Part shown: positions 1-8,918 of the stretch, piece after piece
Layout of the letters: every line of letters starts with the position of its first letter
Numbering within the stretch: position 1 is the first letter of the stretch
Source: Clostridia bacterium
Lineage (GTDB): Bacteria > Bacillota > Clostridia > Christensenellales > Aristaeellaceae
Direction of reading: 5' to 3'
Assembly: GCA_024404275.1 (NCBI GenBank)
Contig: JAKSQG010000003.1
Location: 1-27,116 of the forward strand
DNA: 27,116 nucleotides
Translations under genes and position numbers: made by a program
The notes under the pieces: generated by a model
What the model saw: only the letters and a program-made list of their open reading frames with translations
Databases searched by the model: none
Told to the model about the DNA's origin: nothing

Positions 1-1314
1 GGGAATGAAGCATCCGTCGGCGATCAGCTGCCGCTGCAGTTCTTCCATATGTTCGTTCACTCCGCGGGGATCGCAGCCGTATTGCGCTGCCAGGGCGGCA
101 GCGGTGCCCGCCGCCTGTCCGATGACCGAGCAGGTCGCCATCACGCGGGTGGAGCTCATCGCCATATGGGAGGCGCTGATGTTGCGCCCCGCAAACATCA
201 GGTTATCGATGTTGCGCGAATACAGGCAGCGGTATGGGATCTGATAGGGCGCCGCCGTATCGATATGCACGCTGGAATAGCCGTTCCATGCGAACCCTTC
301 GGGGTGATGGTTATCCATCGTCCAGCCGCCGTACGCCACCGCGTCGGGGAAGGTATGTCCTTCTTCAAGGTCACGCTGGTTGAGCATATAATCGCCCTCG
401 CAGCGCAGCGATTCACGCTTGCCGGGATAGAAGCCGATCCAGTCCAGTTCAAAGTTTTCTGCGCCGTGATCGCCGTAATTTTTGATGTGGTCCCACACGC
501 CCAGGGCGATCTTCATCAGCTCCTCGCCCAGCGGCTGCACGTCCTTCAAACTGTCCTGCAGTCCGCCCAGCTCGATCCACCAGAAGTTGATGCCGTTGTG
601 CACAAAGTCATGGTTCTTGTTATAAAGGCTCTCATCATCGGGATACACATACGCGCCCGGCACGGGCTTGAATACACAGGGATGATCGGTCTCCCTTGCC
701 TGGATCAATATGGAATTGCCCATGGTATGGCGGTCGGGCTGTTCGGGAGCGGCGTATTCATCCATCTCATCCCGACCCTCGCGTCCGATGCGGTACGCGG
801 CGCCGGACAGGGGCGCCAGCACGGCGTCGCCGCTGCAATCGATAAAGATATCCGCCTGCACGCGGTGGAAGGTATAGGTATTGGTCTGCCAGCCCGTCAC
901 GGTCAGGATGCGGCTGCCCTCCGTTTCGCAATCCAGGCAGGAGCAGTTGAGCAGCAGCTCAATGTTCTTTTCACTGCGCACGGTTCGAAGCAGCAGCTCA
1001 TCCCATGCGGAAAAATTCATTGTGGGGTTGCGGTAGATGTTTTCCAGTTCGATCTCATTGAGGATGCCCGTCTCACGCAGCTCGAGGCTGACATGCGTCG
1101 CCCCGCGGATCCACATACGGATCTCGCCGCTGGCATTGCCGCCCAGTACAGGGCGATCCTGCATCAGCAGTACCTTGGCCCCGTGACGCGCCGCCGCCAC
1201 CGCGGCGATGAGTCCGCTCATGCCGCCGCCGACCACGCACACATCGGCATTGTGGCGGATGGTCTCAAAATGTCTTTTGCCCTCGGATGTAAACAGCACG
1301 GCATTTTCCCCCAT
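1..1314 (-). CDS. FAD-dependent oxidoreductase (FAD_oxidored family), C-terminus beyond window
   Basis: Open frame of 438 codons from ATG at 1314 running off the left edge without a stop. The N-terminus has a Rossmann FAD-binding motif, GGGMSG at residues 29-34, followed by an acidic/basic segment and LGGNASGE, typical of the FAD_oxidored (PF12831-like) family. Near the visible end, NLMFAGRNISASHMAMSSTR and the Gly/Ala-rich GQAAGTAAALA segment match the second FAD-contact region of these flavoproteins. The family is common in gut anaerobes and often of unknown substrate, sometimes next to sugar catabolism genes, so I do not assign a substrate. No signal peptide is seen, so it is probably cytoplasmic. 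GAGG lies 4-5 bases before the ATG, and a consensus promoter lies just upstream. No in-frame TAG occurs in the visible part. Confidence 0.85.
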   Translation of the reverse strand, partial: MGENAVLFTSEGKRHFETIRHNADVCVVGGGMSGLIAAVAAARHGAKVLLMQDRPVLGGNASGEIRMWIRGATHVSLELRETGILNEIELENIYRNPTMNFSAWDELLLRTVRSEKNIELLLNCSCLDCETEGSRILTVTGWQTNTYTFHRVQADIFIDCSGDAVLAPLSGAAYRIGREGRDEMDEYAAPEQPDRHTMGNSILIQARETDHPCVFKPVPGAYVYPDDESLYNKNHDFVHNGINFWWIELGGLQDSLKDVQPLGEELMKIALGVWDHIKNYGDHGAENFELDWIGFYPGKRESLRCEGDYMLNQRDLEEGHTFPDAVAYGGWTMDNHHPEGFAWNGYSSVHIDTAAPYQIPYRCLYSRNIDNLMFAGRNISASHMAMSSTRVMATCSVIGQAAGTAAALAAQYGCDPRGVNEHMEELQRQLIADGCFIP

Positions 1315-1335
1315 TATTCCTCGATTTTTTTACTT

Positions 1336-1364
1336 ATTATACCGCCGTGTGCGGGGAGTGTCAA
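1336..1364 (-). promoter_or_regulatory. Consensus sigma-A promoter of the FAD oxidoreductase gene
   Basis: On the minus strand TTGACA (1364-1359) and TATAAT (1341-1336) are separated by exactly 17 bases. Both hexamers match the vegetative sigma-70/sigma-A consensus perfectly. The -10 lies about 22 bases before the ATG at 1314, leaving a short leader. Such a perfect promoter suggests strong transcription unless a repressor acts. Confidence 0.85.
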
Positions 1365-1378
1365 CGAGCGGGGAGATG

Positions 1379-1440
1379 TTGGGGAGGGCACGCTTTTTGT
1401 GCCAAAAAGCATGTCCTCCCCAATCCCCTCCTGAGAAAAA
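1379..1440. repeat. Intergenic palindromic element, copy 1
   Basis: A long imperfect palindrome spans 1379-1423. The outer arms TTGGGGAGG and CCTCCCCAA are perfect complements, and the inner arms GCTTTTTG and CAAAAAGC close on a 3-base loop. A tail CCCCTCC...AAAAAGCA follows. The same architecture and tail recur at 20192-20253 with different but again complementary outer arms. It lies between the his operon end and the oxidoreductase promoter. It could be a small mobile REP/MITE-like unit or a bidirectional transcription terminator. Confidence 0.7.
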
Positions 1441-1462
1441 GCAATTCTTCATATAGAATAAC

Positions 1463-1506
1463 ACCCTTACACTGGCGGAATTGGTTTTGTGCGACAGTGT
1501 AAGGGT
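1463..1506 (-). terminator. Inverted repeat after hisIE, possible his operon terminator
   Basis: ACCCTTACACTG (1463-1474) and CAGTGTAAGGGT (1495-1506) are perfect 12-base complements around a 20-base loop. It begins 19 bases after the hisIE stop. On the minus strand only a short T-rich stretch follows, so it is not a textbook intrinsic terminator. It may act with the neighbouring palindromic element. Confidence 0.5.
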
Positions 1507-1524
1507 AAAAGGCTTGCTGATTTA

Positions 1525-2172
1525 TCAGGTCATTTTTTCCTGCTTGACCTTGTGGTCGATCACATGGCGGGAGGCTTCCTCGCGGAGGATATCCTCCGTG
1601 GTGATGCCCTGCTGCACCATCAGTACCATCACATGGTACAAAAGGTCGGCGATCTCATAGATGGTCTCCTTCTTATCCTCCGCCTTGGCGGCGATGATCA
1701 CCTCGGTGCATTCCTCGCCCACCTTTTTCAGTATCTTATCCAGACCCTTATCAAACAGGTAGGTGGTATAGCTGCCCTCGGGGCGGGTCTCCTTGCGTCC
1801 CTCCAGCAGCTGCATCAGACCTTCCAGCGTGAAGTCATTGCGCTCATCGCTCAGGAACATCGGATACGCAAAGCAGCTTTCGGTGCCCATATGGCAGGCG
1901 GGACCGTCCTTTTCCACGCGGACGAGCAGCGCATCGCGGTCGCAATCCGCCGTGATGGATACGATGTGCTGATAGTTGCCGCTCGTTTCGCCCTTCAGCC
2001 ACAGTTCAGCGCGGCTGCGGCTCCAGAAGCAGGTCAGACCCTTTTCCATGCTGATGCCCAGGCTTTCCTTGTTCATCCACGCCAGCATCAGCACCTTGTT
2101 GCTGATGGCGTCCTGCACGATGGCGGGGATCAACCCTTTTTCGTTGAATTTGAGTTCATTTACATCCACCAT
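1525..2172 (-). CDS. hisIE: Bifunctional phosphoribosyl-AMP cyclohydrolase / phosphoribosyl-ATP pyrophosphatase
   Basis: 215-aa fusion catalysing histidine pathway steps 2 and 3: pyrophosphate removal from PR-ATP (HisE) and ring opening of PR-AMP (HisI). Residues about 1-115 are the cyclohydrolase domain, with the metal-binding region TADCDRDALLVRVEK and a later CHMGTESCF Cys pair. Residues about 120-205 are the HisE all-helical domain, with EECTEVIIAAKAED and ADLLYHVMVLM. The length is normal for the fusion. It is the last gene of the his operon, 9 bases after hisF, and ends in TGA. The upstream sequence on the minus strand supplies GGAG before the ATG at 2172. Confidence 0.97.
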   Translation of the reverse strand: MVDVNELKFNEKGLIPAIVQDAISNKVLMLAWMNKESLGISMEKGLTCFWSRSRAELWLKGETSGNYQHIVSITADCDRDALLVRVEKDGPACHMGTESCFAYPMFLSDERNDFTLEGLMQLLEGRKETRPEGSYTTYLFDKGLDKILKKVGEECTEVIIAAKAEDKKETIYEIADLLYHVMVLMVQQGITTEDILREEASRHVIDHKVKQEKMT

Positions 2173-2181
2173 AACGGCTCC

Positions 2182-2940
2182 TTACCGGCGGGCGGGAATA
2201 CCGCAGCGCGCCATTTCATTTTTAAGATCGGCGATCTTCACTTCTCCGAAGTGGAAAATGGAGGCCGCCAGACCGGCATCCACGCCGGGGACGGCATTGA
2301 ACAGCGTAATAAAATCCTCAATGCAGCCTGCGCCGCCCGAGGCAATGACGGGCACGGACACCGCGGCGCACACCGCCTGAAGCATTTCCAGGTCAAAGCC
2401 CTTTTTGACGCCGTCGGTATCGATGGAGTTGACCACGATCTCGCCGGCGCCGTTATCCACCGCCCGGCGGATCCAGTCAATGGCTTCCAGCCCGGTGTTG
2501 TCGCGTCCGCCGCGGGCAAAGACACGGAAAACGCCGTCCACGCGCTTGATATCGGCGCTGAGCACCACGCACTGGCTGCCGTACAGCCTTGCCGCCTCGG
2601 CAATGAGGTTCGGGTTGCGGATGGCGCCGGAATTGACCGATACCTTATCCGCGCCGCATTTGAGCACGCGGTCAAAATCATCGGTGGTATTGATGCCGCC
2701 GCCCACCGTCAGAGGGATAAACACGCGCTTTGCGGTTTCGCGCAGGATATCGGTAAACAGCCTTCTTCCCTCGGCGGAAGCGGTGATATCATAAAACACC
2801 AGCTCATCCGCGCCGCAGCTGCTGTAGTATTCCGCCAGCGCCACGGGAGAATTGACATCACGAAGGCCTTCAAAATTGACACCCTTCACCACGCGTCCGT
2901 CACGGACGTCCAGGCAGGGAATGATACGTTTGGTGATCAT
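2182..2940 (-). CDS. hisF: Imidazole glycerol phosphate synthase cyclase subunit
   Basis: 252-aa (beta/alpha)8 barrel that uses ammonia from HisH to convert PRFAR into imidazole glycerol phosphate and AICAR. IPCLDVRDGRVVKG near the start carries the catalytic Asp of the first strand. LSADIKRVDG near residue 130 carries the second catalytic Asp, and TVGGGI and ASGGAG are phosphate-binding loops. The length is family-typical. The ATG overlaps the hisA stop by 4 bases (ATGA), implying translational coupling. The stop is TAA. Confidence 0.98.
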   Translation of the reverse strand: MITKRIIPCLDVRDGRVVKGVNFEGLRDVNSPVALAEYYSSCGADELVFYDITASAEGRRLFTDILRETAKRVFIPLTVGGGINTTDDFDRVLKCGADKVSVNSGAIRNPNLIAEAARLYGSQCVVLSADIKRVDGVFRVFARGGRDNTGLEAIDWIRRAVDNGAGEIVVNSIDTDGVKKGFDLEMLQAVCAAVSVPVIASGGAGCIEDFITLFNAVPGVDAGLAASIFHFGEVKIADLKNEMARCGIPARR

Positions 2941-3650
2941 CGGGTCAACTCCACCGCCTTTTTCAGATCGATATCGCCGGTATAATACGCCTTGCCGATG
3001 ATGGCGGCATAGAGCCCCATCTCATTGAGCGCCAGCACATCCTCCATGGAAGATACGCCGCCCGACGCGGTGATGTTCAGGTGATAGCGGCGGTTCAGCT
3101 CGCGGTAAAGCTCGCGGTTGGTACCGCGCATGGCGCCGTCACGGGAGATATCGGTGCAGATCACATTCTGGATGCCCAGGCGCACGCACCTTTCAAAAAA
3201 GGCCTCCGCCGTGAACTCGCTCTGCTTGAGCCAGCCGCGGGTCGCCACATAGCCGTCCTTCAGATCGGCGCCCACCACGATCTTCTCGCCATACTTCTGC
3301 ACAGCTTCCACCAGCAGCGCCTCATTTTCACACGCCGCGGTGCCGAGAATGACGCGGTCCATGCCCGCGGACAGATAGCGGTCAATGACCTCCATGGAGC
3401 GGATGCCGCCGCCGATCTCGCAGCACGCACCCGAAGCGGCTTTGATCTTGAGCACCGTGTCAAGGTTCGGCGTTCCGCCGTCCCTTGCGCCCTCCAGGTC
3501 CACAATGTGGATATGATCGGCACCGCAGGCGGCAAAATCACGGCCCACCTCTTCGGGATGCTCGCTGTACACCGTTACCTGATTGTAATCGCCCTTGAAC
3601 AGGCGCACGGCACGACCGCCCAGCAGATCGATCGCAGGATACAGGATCAT
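2937..3650 (-). CDS. hisA: ProFAR isomerase (HisA)
   Basis: 237-aa (beta/alpha)8 barrel that isomerises ProFAR to PRFAR. It begins MILYPAIDLLGGRAVRL with the catalytic Asp in the first strand. The second catalytic Asp is in CTDISRDGAMRG, and GGGIRS and ASGGVSS are the phosphate loops. An open frame extends upstream to 3725, but ATG at 3650 is chosen because it overlaps the hisH stop as ATGA and matches the conserved N-terminus. It ends in TGA overlapping hisF. Confidence 0.98.
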   Translation of the reverse strand: MILYPAIDLLGGRAVRLFKGDYNQVTVYSEHPEEVGRDFAACGADHIHIVDLEGARDGGTPNLDTVLKIKAASGACCEIGGGIRSMEVIDRYLSAGMDRVILGTAACENEALLVEAVQKYGEKIVVGADLKDGYVATRGWLKQSEFTAEAFFERCVRLGIQNVICTDISRDGAMRGTNRELYRELNRRYHLNITASGGVSSMEDVLALNEMGLYAAIIGKAYYTGDIDLKKAVELTR

Positions 3651-4264
3651 GCCTTCACCTCCCCGCAGAATGCGCGCAGTATCTGCAGCCCCGCCGCACC
3701 GCTCTTTTCGGGATGGAACTGGCATCCATACACGTTGTCCTTCTGCACGGCGGCGGTGATGGGAATGGAATATTCCGTCTCGGCAATCAGGGAATCCTCA
3801 CAGCCGTCGGCAAAGAAGGAATGCACAAAATACACATGCGTGCCCTCGGGCGTATAGGCAAACAGCGGGGACTCTTTGGTCATGTGCAGACTGTTCCAGC
3901 CGATATGGGGAATTTTGAGCGTGGGGTCGATGCGCCCCGCCATGGGCACCACGGTGCCCTTCAGCAGCCCCAGTCCCTTATGCTCGCCAAACTCCAGGCT
4001 TTTTTCAAACAGCATCTGCATGCCCAGGCAAATGCCCATAATGGGCGTGCCCGCAGCAGCGGCATCCTTTACAAAGCTGTCCAAACCGGATTCACGCAGC
4101 TGACGGGCGGCATCCTCAAAAGCGCCCACACCGGGCAGGATGAGTCGGTCTGCCTTGCGCAGCTGTTCCCTGTCGCCGCTCACCACCGCCTCACAGCCGA
4201 TGGCGGCAAAGGAGCTCTGCAGCGAAAACAGGTTGCCGACGCCGTAATCAATAATTCCGATCAT
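3647..4264 (-). CDS. hisH: Imidazole glycerol phosphate synthase glutamine amidotransferase subunit
   Basis: 205-aa class I glutamine amidotransferase that releases ammonia from glutamine for HisF. It starts MIGIIDYGVGNLFSL. The nucleophile is the Cys of GICLGMQMLFE, and the His-Glu pair of the triad is in QFHPEKSG. ATG at 4264 is preferred over the longer open frame starting at 4357, because 4264 shares one base with the hisB stop (TGATG) and matches the family start. The TGA overlaps hisA by 4 bases. Confidence 0.98.
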   Translation of the reverse strand: MIGIIDYGVGNLFSLQSSFAAIGCEAVVSGDREQLRKADRLILPGVGAFEDAARQLRESGLDSFVKDAAAAGTPIMGICLGMQMLFEKSLEFGEHKGLGLLKGTVVPMAGRIDPTLKIPHIGWNSLHMTKESPLFAYTPEGTHVYFVHSFFADGCEDSLIAETEYSIPITAAVQKDNVYGCQFHPEKSGAAGLQILRAFCGEVKA

Positions 4265-4851
4265 CACAGCACTCCTTTGGTGGACGGGATCTCGCCCTGC
4301 AGTTCGGGATCGATCCTGACCGCCTGCCGCAGCGAACGCGCCGCGGATTTGAAGCACGCCTCCAGAATATGATGGCTGTTGTCGCCGCTGAACATCTTGA
4401 AATGCAGCGTCATTTCCGCCCCGCGCACAAAGCCCAGCCAGAATTCCTTGCCCAGCTCGGTATCAAAGGTACCGACTTTCTGGGTCGGCAGTGTCACATC
4501 ATAGCTCAGCCACACGCGTCCGGAAAGGTCAGCGGCGCTCATCACCAGCGCTTCGTCCATGGGCAGCATGCAGCTGCCGTAGCGGGTGATGCCCCGCTTG
4601 TCGCCCAGCGCCTTTTTGAACGCCTCCCCCAGCGCAATGCCGATGTCCTCCGTCGTGTGATGATCATCCACCTGTGTGTCGCCCTTGCAGGTGACCGACA
4701 GGTCAAAGCGTCCGTGACGGGCAAACAGTGTCAGCATATGGTCGAGGAAGCCGCAGCCGCTGTTGATCTCACCGCAGCCGGTGCCGTCCAGATCAAGGGA
4801 GAGCGTGATATCGGTCTCATTGGTCACGCGGGTCATTTCGGCCTGTCTCAT
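4264..4851 (-). CDS. hisB: Imidazoleglycerol-phosphate dehydratase
   Basis: 195-aa monofunctional dehydratase, manganese-dependent, converting IGP to imidazole acetol phosphate. The metal-binding signatures DDHHTTEDIGIALG and the later NSHHILEACFKSAAR are present, along with the early GFLDHMLTLFARHG. The length is that of the stand-alone enzyme, without the enterobacterial histidinol-phosphate phosphatase domain. No phosphatase gene is present elsewhere in the operon. The ATG overlaps the hisC stop by 4 bases. Confidence 0.98.
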   Translation of the reverse strand: MRQAEMTRVTNETDITLSLDLDGTGCGEINSGCGFLDHMLTLFARHGRFDLSVTCKGDTQVDDHHTTEDIGIALGEAFKKALGDKRGITRYGSCMLPMDEALVMSAADLSGRVWLSYDVTLPTQKVGTFDTELGKEFWLGFVRGAEMTLHFKMFSGDNSHHILEACFKSAARSLRQAVRIDPELQGEIPSTKGVL

Positions 4852-5912
4852 GCCTGTACCTCCGTGATGATTTTGAGTGCTTCCAGCAAGGCATCCATCT
4901 GCTCTTTGGTGCCGATGGTGATGCGGTTAAACTCGCGGATGCGCTCCAGAGTAAAGTGGCGTACCAGAATGCCCTTTTCGCGCAGGGCGCTGTAAACGGT
5001 GTCTCCGCTGACTTTGGGATGGCGGGCAAACACAAAGTTGGTCATGGAAGGCAGCACCTCAAAGCCCAGCTTTTTCAGCCCTTCCGTTGTGTAGGCACGG
5101 TTCTCCATGATGATGCGGCAGTTGCGCTTCATGTAGTCGTCATCCTGCATGGCGGCAACGCCGGCAGCCATGGTCATGCTGTTGACGTTATAGGGGTTGG
5201 TGGAGTACCGCACCGTGTTGAGGTCGCGGATGAGTGCCTCGCACGCAATGCCAAAGCCCAGCCGTCCGCCCGCCAGCGAGCGCGACTTGGAAAAGGTCTG
5301 CGTCACCAGCAGGTTATCATAACGATGGATGAGCGATACCGCGCTTTCGGCGCCGAAATCCACATACGCCTCATCGACCACCACAATGTTATCGGGGTTG
5401 GAAGCCACGATGCGCTCGATGTCGCTGAGCGGCAGCATCAGCCCGGTCGGCGCATTGGGGTTGGCGATAAAGATCGTACGGTTCAGCCCGATATAATCCG
5501 CGGGATCGATGGAAAAATCATCCTTCAGGGGAATGATATCGTACGGCACGCCGTTGAGCTGCGCAAACACCGGATAAAAGCCATAGGTGATATCGGCAAA
5601 GGCAGCGGGGTGTTTGTCATCACAGAAGGCCATGAACGCAAAATTGAGGATCTCATCCGAGCCGTTGACGCAGATGACCTCCTTGGGGCTGACATTCATG
5701 CGTTCCGCGATGGCTTTGGTCAGCACCGCGCATTCCGGATCGGAATACAATTGCACATGCTTTGCCGCTTCCGCCGCCGCCGCCACAGCACCCGGGGCGG
5801 GCGGGAAGGGCGACTCATTGGTGTTCAGCTTGATGTACTTGCGTTCCTTCGGCTGTTCACCCGGCGTGTAAGGCGTCAGGGACGCATATTTATTGGAAAA
5901 AAAACGGGTCAT
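4848..5912 (-). CDS. hisC: Histidinol-phosphate aminotransferase
   Basis: 354-aa class I/II PLP-dependent aminotransferase that converts imidazole acetol phosphate and glutamate to histidinol phosphate. KLNTNESPFPPAP is the substrate-binding N-terminus. NPNAPTG is the conserved Asn loop, VVDEAYVDF carries the PLP-contacting Asp and Tyr, and TFSKSRSLAGGRLG contains the Schiff-base Lys. The length is typical. It overlaps hisD and hisB by 4 bases on each side and ends in TGA. Confidence 0.98.
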   Translation of the reverse strand: MTRFFSNKYASLTPYTPGEQPKERKYIKLNTNESPFPPAPGAVAAAAEAAKHVQLYSDPECAVLTKAIAERMNVSPKEVICVNGSDEILNFAFMAFCDDKHPAAFADITYGFYPVFAQLNGVPYDIIPLKDDFSIDPADYIGLNRTIFIANPNAPTGLMLPLSDIERIVASNPDNIVVVDEAYVDFGAESAVSLIHRYDNLLVTQTFSKSRSLAGGRLGFGIACEALIRDLNTVRYSTNPYNVNSMTMAAGVAAMQDDDYMKRNCRIIMENRAYTTEGLKKLGFEVLPSMTNFVFARHPKVSGDTVYSALREKGILVRHFTLERIREFNRITIGTKEQMDALLEALKIITEVQA

Positions 5913-7189
5913 TCTTTGTCCTCCAGACGGACGACGGCGCTGCGGGCATGGGCGGTCAGACCCTCCTGACAGGCAAAATACGCCACGTCCTTCGCCACGC
6001 GGGCCAGCGCCGCGGGTGTATAATAGGTATACTGTGTCTTTTTGACAAAGTCATCCACCGACAGGGGCGAGGAGAAGCGCGCCGTACCGCTGGTGGGCAG
6101 CGTGTGGTTGGGGCCCGCAAAATAATCGCCCAGCGCTTCGGGGCAGCTGCGTCCCATAAAGATGGAGCCCGCATAACGGATGGCATCCAGATAATCAAAG
6201 GGATTATCCACGCACAGCTCCAGATGCTCGGGAGCGATCTCATTGGCAATGGCGATGGCATCCATCAGGGTCTCCGCCACGATGATCTTGCCGTTGTTGT
6301 CGATGGAAACGCGGGCGATCTCGGCACGCTCCAACTGCGGGATCTGCTTTTCCAGCTCGGCAGAAACTTTCTCTGCCAGTTCGGCGGAATCGGTCACCAG
6401 CACCGCGCTGGCCATCTTGTCGTGCTCCGCCTGACTGAGCAGGTCAGCCGCCGCACAGCGGGCGTCGGTCTTGCCGTCCGCCACGATCAGGATCTCGCTG
6501 GGACCGGCGATCATATCGATGGACACACGGCCGAACACCTGCTTTTTGGCCTCCGCCACAAAGGCATTGCCCGGTCCCACGATCTTGTCCACACGCGGCA
6601 CCGTTTCGGTCCCGTACGCCAGCGCGGCAACCGCCTGCGCGCCGCCAATTTTGAAGATGCGATCCACACCGGCAACATGCGCCGCCGCCAGAATGACGGG
6701 GTTGACCTTGCCGTCCTTGCCGCAGGGGGTGGTGATAACCACTTCCTTCACGCCGGCAATTTTGGCGGGAATGGCATCCATCAACACGGTGGAGGGATAC
6801 GCCGCCGTACCGCCCGGCACATACAGACCGGCACGGTCGACGGGGATGACCTTCTGACCCGTCACGATGCCGTCTTCATCATTGATAATGAAGCTGTTGC
6901 GCACCTGACGGGAATGGAACTTGCGGATGTTGGCGGCTGCCCGCTCCAGAATGTCCAGAAACTTCGGTTCGGTCGCGGCAAGTGCCTCGTCCATCTCTTC
7001 TTTGGAGACGGTCAGGCTGTCCAGCGCAGCGCCGTCAAACTTGAGGGTATACTTTTTCAGTGCCTCGTCGCCATTCTTTTTAACGTCCTCAATGATGTCC
7101 GCCACGATGGCTTCCACATTGACCGCGGGAACGGCACGGGCAAAAATGGCGTCGTTGGAGACCTCTCCGCACTTCAGAATACGAATCAT
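5909..7189 (-). CDS. hisD: Histidinol dehydrogenase
   Basis: 426-aa zinc enzyme catalysing the last two oxidations from L-histidinol to L-histidine with NAD. PGGTAAYPSTVLM and KIGGAQAVAALAYG match the nucleotide and substrate loops. LLSQAEHDKMASA supplies the zinc-binding Gln and His, and FAGPNHTLPTSGTARF is the conserved C-terminal active-site segment. The length is normal. Four-base overlaps with hisG and hisC indicate coupling. Confidence 0.98.
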   Translation of the reverse strand: MIRILKCGEVSNDAIFARAVPAVNVEAIVADIIEDVKKNGDEALKKYTLKFDGAALDSLTVSKEEMDEALAATEPKFLDILERAAANIRKFHSRQVRNSFIINDEDGIVTGQKVIPVDRAGLYVPGGTAAYPSTVLMDAIPAKIAGVKEVVITTPCGKDGKVNPVILAAAHVAGVDRIFKIGGAQAVAALAYGTETVPRVDKIVGPGNAFVAEAKKQVFGRVSIDMIAGPSEILIVADGKTDARCAAADLLSQAEHDKMASAVLVTDSAELAEKVSAELEKQIPQLERAEIARVSIDNNGKIIVAETLMDAIAIANEIAPEHLELCVDNPFDYLDAIRYAGSIFMGRSCPEALGDYFAGPNHTLPTSGTARFSSPLSVDDFVKKTQYTYYTPAALARVAKDVAYFACQEGLTAHARSAVVRLEDKE

Positions 7190-7815
7190 ACTTTTTCCTC
7201 CGTCATGGCAGACAGTGCCGCGGCGATGCGGTTGATCTGCTCGCTTTTGAATTTATAGCCGGATTTGTTGGCGATCAGTCTGGCGCTGATGGGGAAGATC
7301 TCCTCCACCACCTCCAGGTTGTTTTCCTTCAGTGTGGTGCCCGTTTCCACGATATCCACGATCACATCGGAAAGATGCAGGATGGGCGCCAGCTCGATGG
7401 AGCCGTTCAGATGGATGATGTCGATATCCCGTCCGCGGGAGGCGTAGAACGCCCGGGCGATGCGGCTGAATTTGGTCGCCACCCTCAGCGTGCGGCGGGG
7501 ATCATCGCGGAAGCCCTTCTGTGCTGCCACCGTCATGCGGCATTTGCCGATGTGCAGGTCCGCCAGTTCGTAAAGGTCGGGCTGATACTCCAACAGGATG
7601 TCCTTGCCCGCCACACCGATGTCGGCAGCACCTTCTTCTACATATATGGCCACATCGCTGGGCTTGACCCAAAAGTATCTTACGCCCGCTTCTTCGTTTT
7701 CAAAGATCAGCTTGCGGTTGTTTTCCTTGATGGAGGGACAGGGATAGCCCGCCCGTTCAAACAGGTCATAGACCTTTTCGCCAAGGCGTCCCTTGGGCAG
7801 CGCTACATTCAGCAT
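7186..7815 (-). CDS. hisG: ATP phosphoribosyltransferase catalytic subunit, short form
   Basis: 209-aa short-form HisG that joins ATP and PRPP in the committed step of histidine synthesis. MLNVALPKGRLGEKVY is the conserved N-terminus, DIGVAGKDIL the second motif, and IVDIVETGTTLKENNL the PRPP-binding loop. Short HisG lacks the C-terminal regulatory ACT-like domain and requires HisZ, which is encoded immediately upstream with a 7-base overlap. Histidine feedback is therefore expected to act through HisZ. Confidence 0.98.
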   Translation of the reverse strand: MLNVALPKGRLGEKVYDLFERAGYPCPSIKENNRKLIFENEEAGVRYFWVKPSDVAIYVEEGAADIGVAGKDILLEYQPDLYELADLHIGKCRMTVAAQKGFRDDPRRTLRVATKFSRIARAFYASRGRDIDIIHLNGSIELAPILHLSDVIVDIVETGTTLKENNLEVVEEIFPISARLIANKSGYKFKSEQINRIAAALSAMTEEKV

Positions 7816-8918
7816 TTATCGCGCACCTCCCCGTTGATCAGATACAGCGTTCTCGCCGCCGTCACACCGGCTTCACCGGGTGCTGTCAGCACCGAGCTTC
7901 CATCCGCCCGCAGCGCTTCGGCAGCGGCACGCATTTCGGCCGGCGTGGTGTTTTCATCGCAGATCAGCAGCACATCCACATCCGGCGTGTCGGGCATCGT
8001 GTACAGGCGCGAAAGCAGATCGAGATACACGGCAAAGCCGATGGCGCGGGAGCGCTTGTGCATGCGCCGCATCAGGTGGTCATATTGTCCGCCGCTCAGC
8101 ACGCTGTCGGGTATACCCTCCACAAAGCCGCGGAAGGCAAGACCGTTGTAATAGCGGGTATCGCTCACTGCGGAAAAATCCAGCCGCACAGAGGCTTTGA
8201 AGGGCGAGTCCTCAAACACCGTCAGGATGCGGGACAGCCCCTCGACCTTCTTGAGCGCGCCGAAGCGTTCGCACAGCGTCTTCACCTTGGGCAGTGCCTC
8301 ATCAATTGGACCGCAGGCCTCCAGCAGACCGACAAGCGCTTCCTCCTTGCCCGCAAGCCCCTGCGCGGCGCACAGGCTGCGGATGCCGTGCAGGTTCTTC
8401 TGCGCGGCGCACTGCAGCAGCTGTTCCTGCAGCGCGCTGTCCTCAGTGATAAGCGCTGTGAAGGCGGTCAGGATGCCCAGGTTGGATACATCCAATATGA
8501 AGCTCTTTCCGCAAAGCGAAAGGCTCGCCGCCGCCAGATACAGCACCTCAGCGGCGCAGCACTCATCCACATTGCCGATGCATTCCAGACCGGCCTGACG
8601 GATCTCACGAAAACCGCCCATGCCGCGCGCCACACGGTAAACACGTTCATCATAATAGATCTTGCGCGTGCGCTCGGGAATGTCATCGGTATTCTTGACA
8701 ATGGACAGCGTCACATCGGGCTTCAAGGCCATCAGCCGACCGTCCGTATCGGTAAAGGTCAGCACGTTGTCCGAGATCAAAAAATCCTTGTTGCGGGAAT
8801 ACAGATCGTATTCTTCAAATTTGCTCATCCGATAGGGCGTATAGCCATGGGATGAAAACAGCGTGCGCAGGCTGTCGACCGTCTGCCCGGCATCGTCCGC
8901 GCGGGAATCATTCCGCAT
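7809..8918 (-). CDS. hisZ: ATP phosphoribosyltransferase regulatory subunit
   Basis: 369-aa histidyl-tRNA-synthetase paralogue that forms the hetero-octamer with short HisG. RNKDFLISDN and LMALKPDVTLSIVKN are the class II synthetase-like motif region. IRQAGLECIGN matches motif 2-like sequence and GGQYDHLMRRM a later conserved HisRS-like block. The C-terminal anticodon-binding domain is reduced, as in HisZ. The start overlaps the regulator gene by 11 bases, and it ends in TGA overlapping hisG. Confidence 0.95.
   Translation of the reverse strand: MRNDSRADDAGQTVDSLRTLFSSHGYTPYRMSKFEEYDLYSRNKDFLISDNVLTFTDTDGRLMALKPDVTLSIVKNTDDIPERTRKIYYDERVYRVARGMGGFREIRQAGLECIGNVDECCAAEVLYLAAASLSLCGKSFILDVSNLGILTAFTALITEDSALQEQLLQCAAQKNLHGIRSLCAAQGLAGKEEALVGLLEACGPIDEALPKVKTLCERFGALKKVEGLSRILTVFEDSPFKASVRLDFSAVSDTRYYNGLAFRGFVEGIPDSVLSGGQYDHLMRRMHKRSRAIGFAVYLDLLSRLYTMPDTPDVDVLLICDENTTPAEMRAAAEALRADGSSVLTAPGEAGVTAARTLYLINGEVRDKC

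Noticed and set aside
49..1434. Plus-strand open frame opposite the FAD oxidoreductase
   Set aside because: The minus strand encodes a clear flavoprotein; the plus frame is its shadow.
1489..2985. Plus-strand open frame opposite hisIE and hisF
   Set aside because: Shadow of two certain his genes, with no family features.
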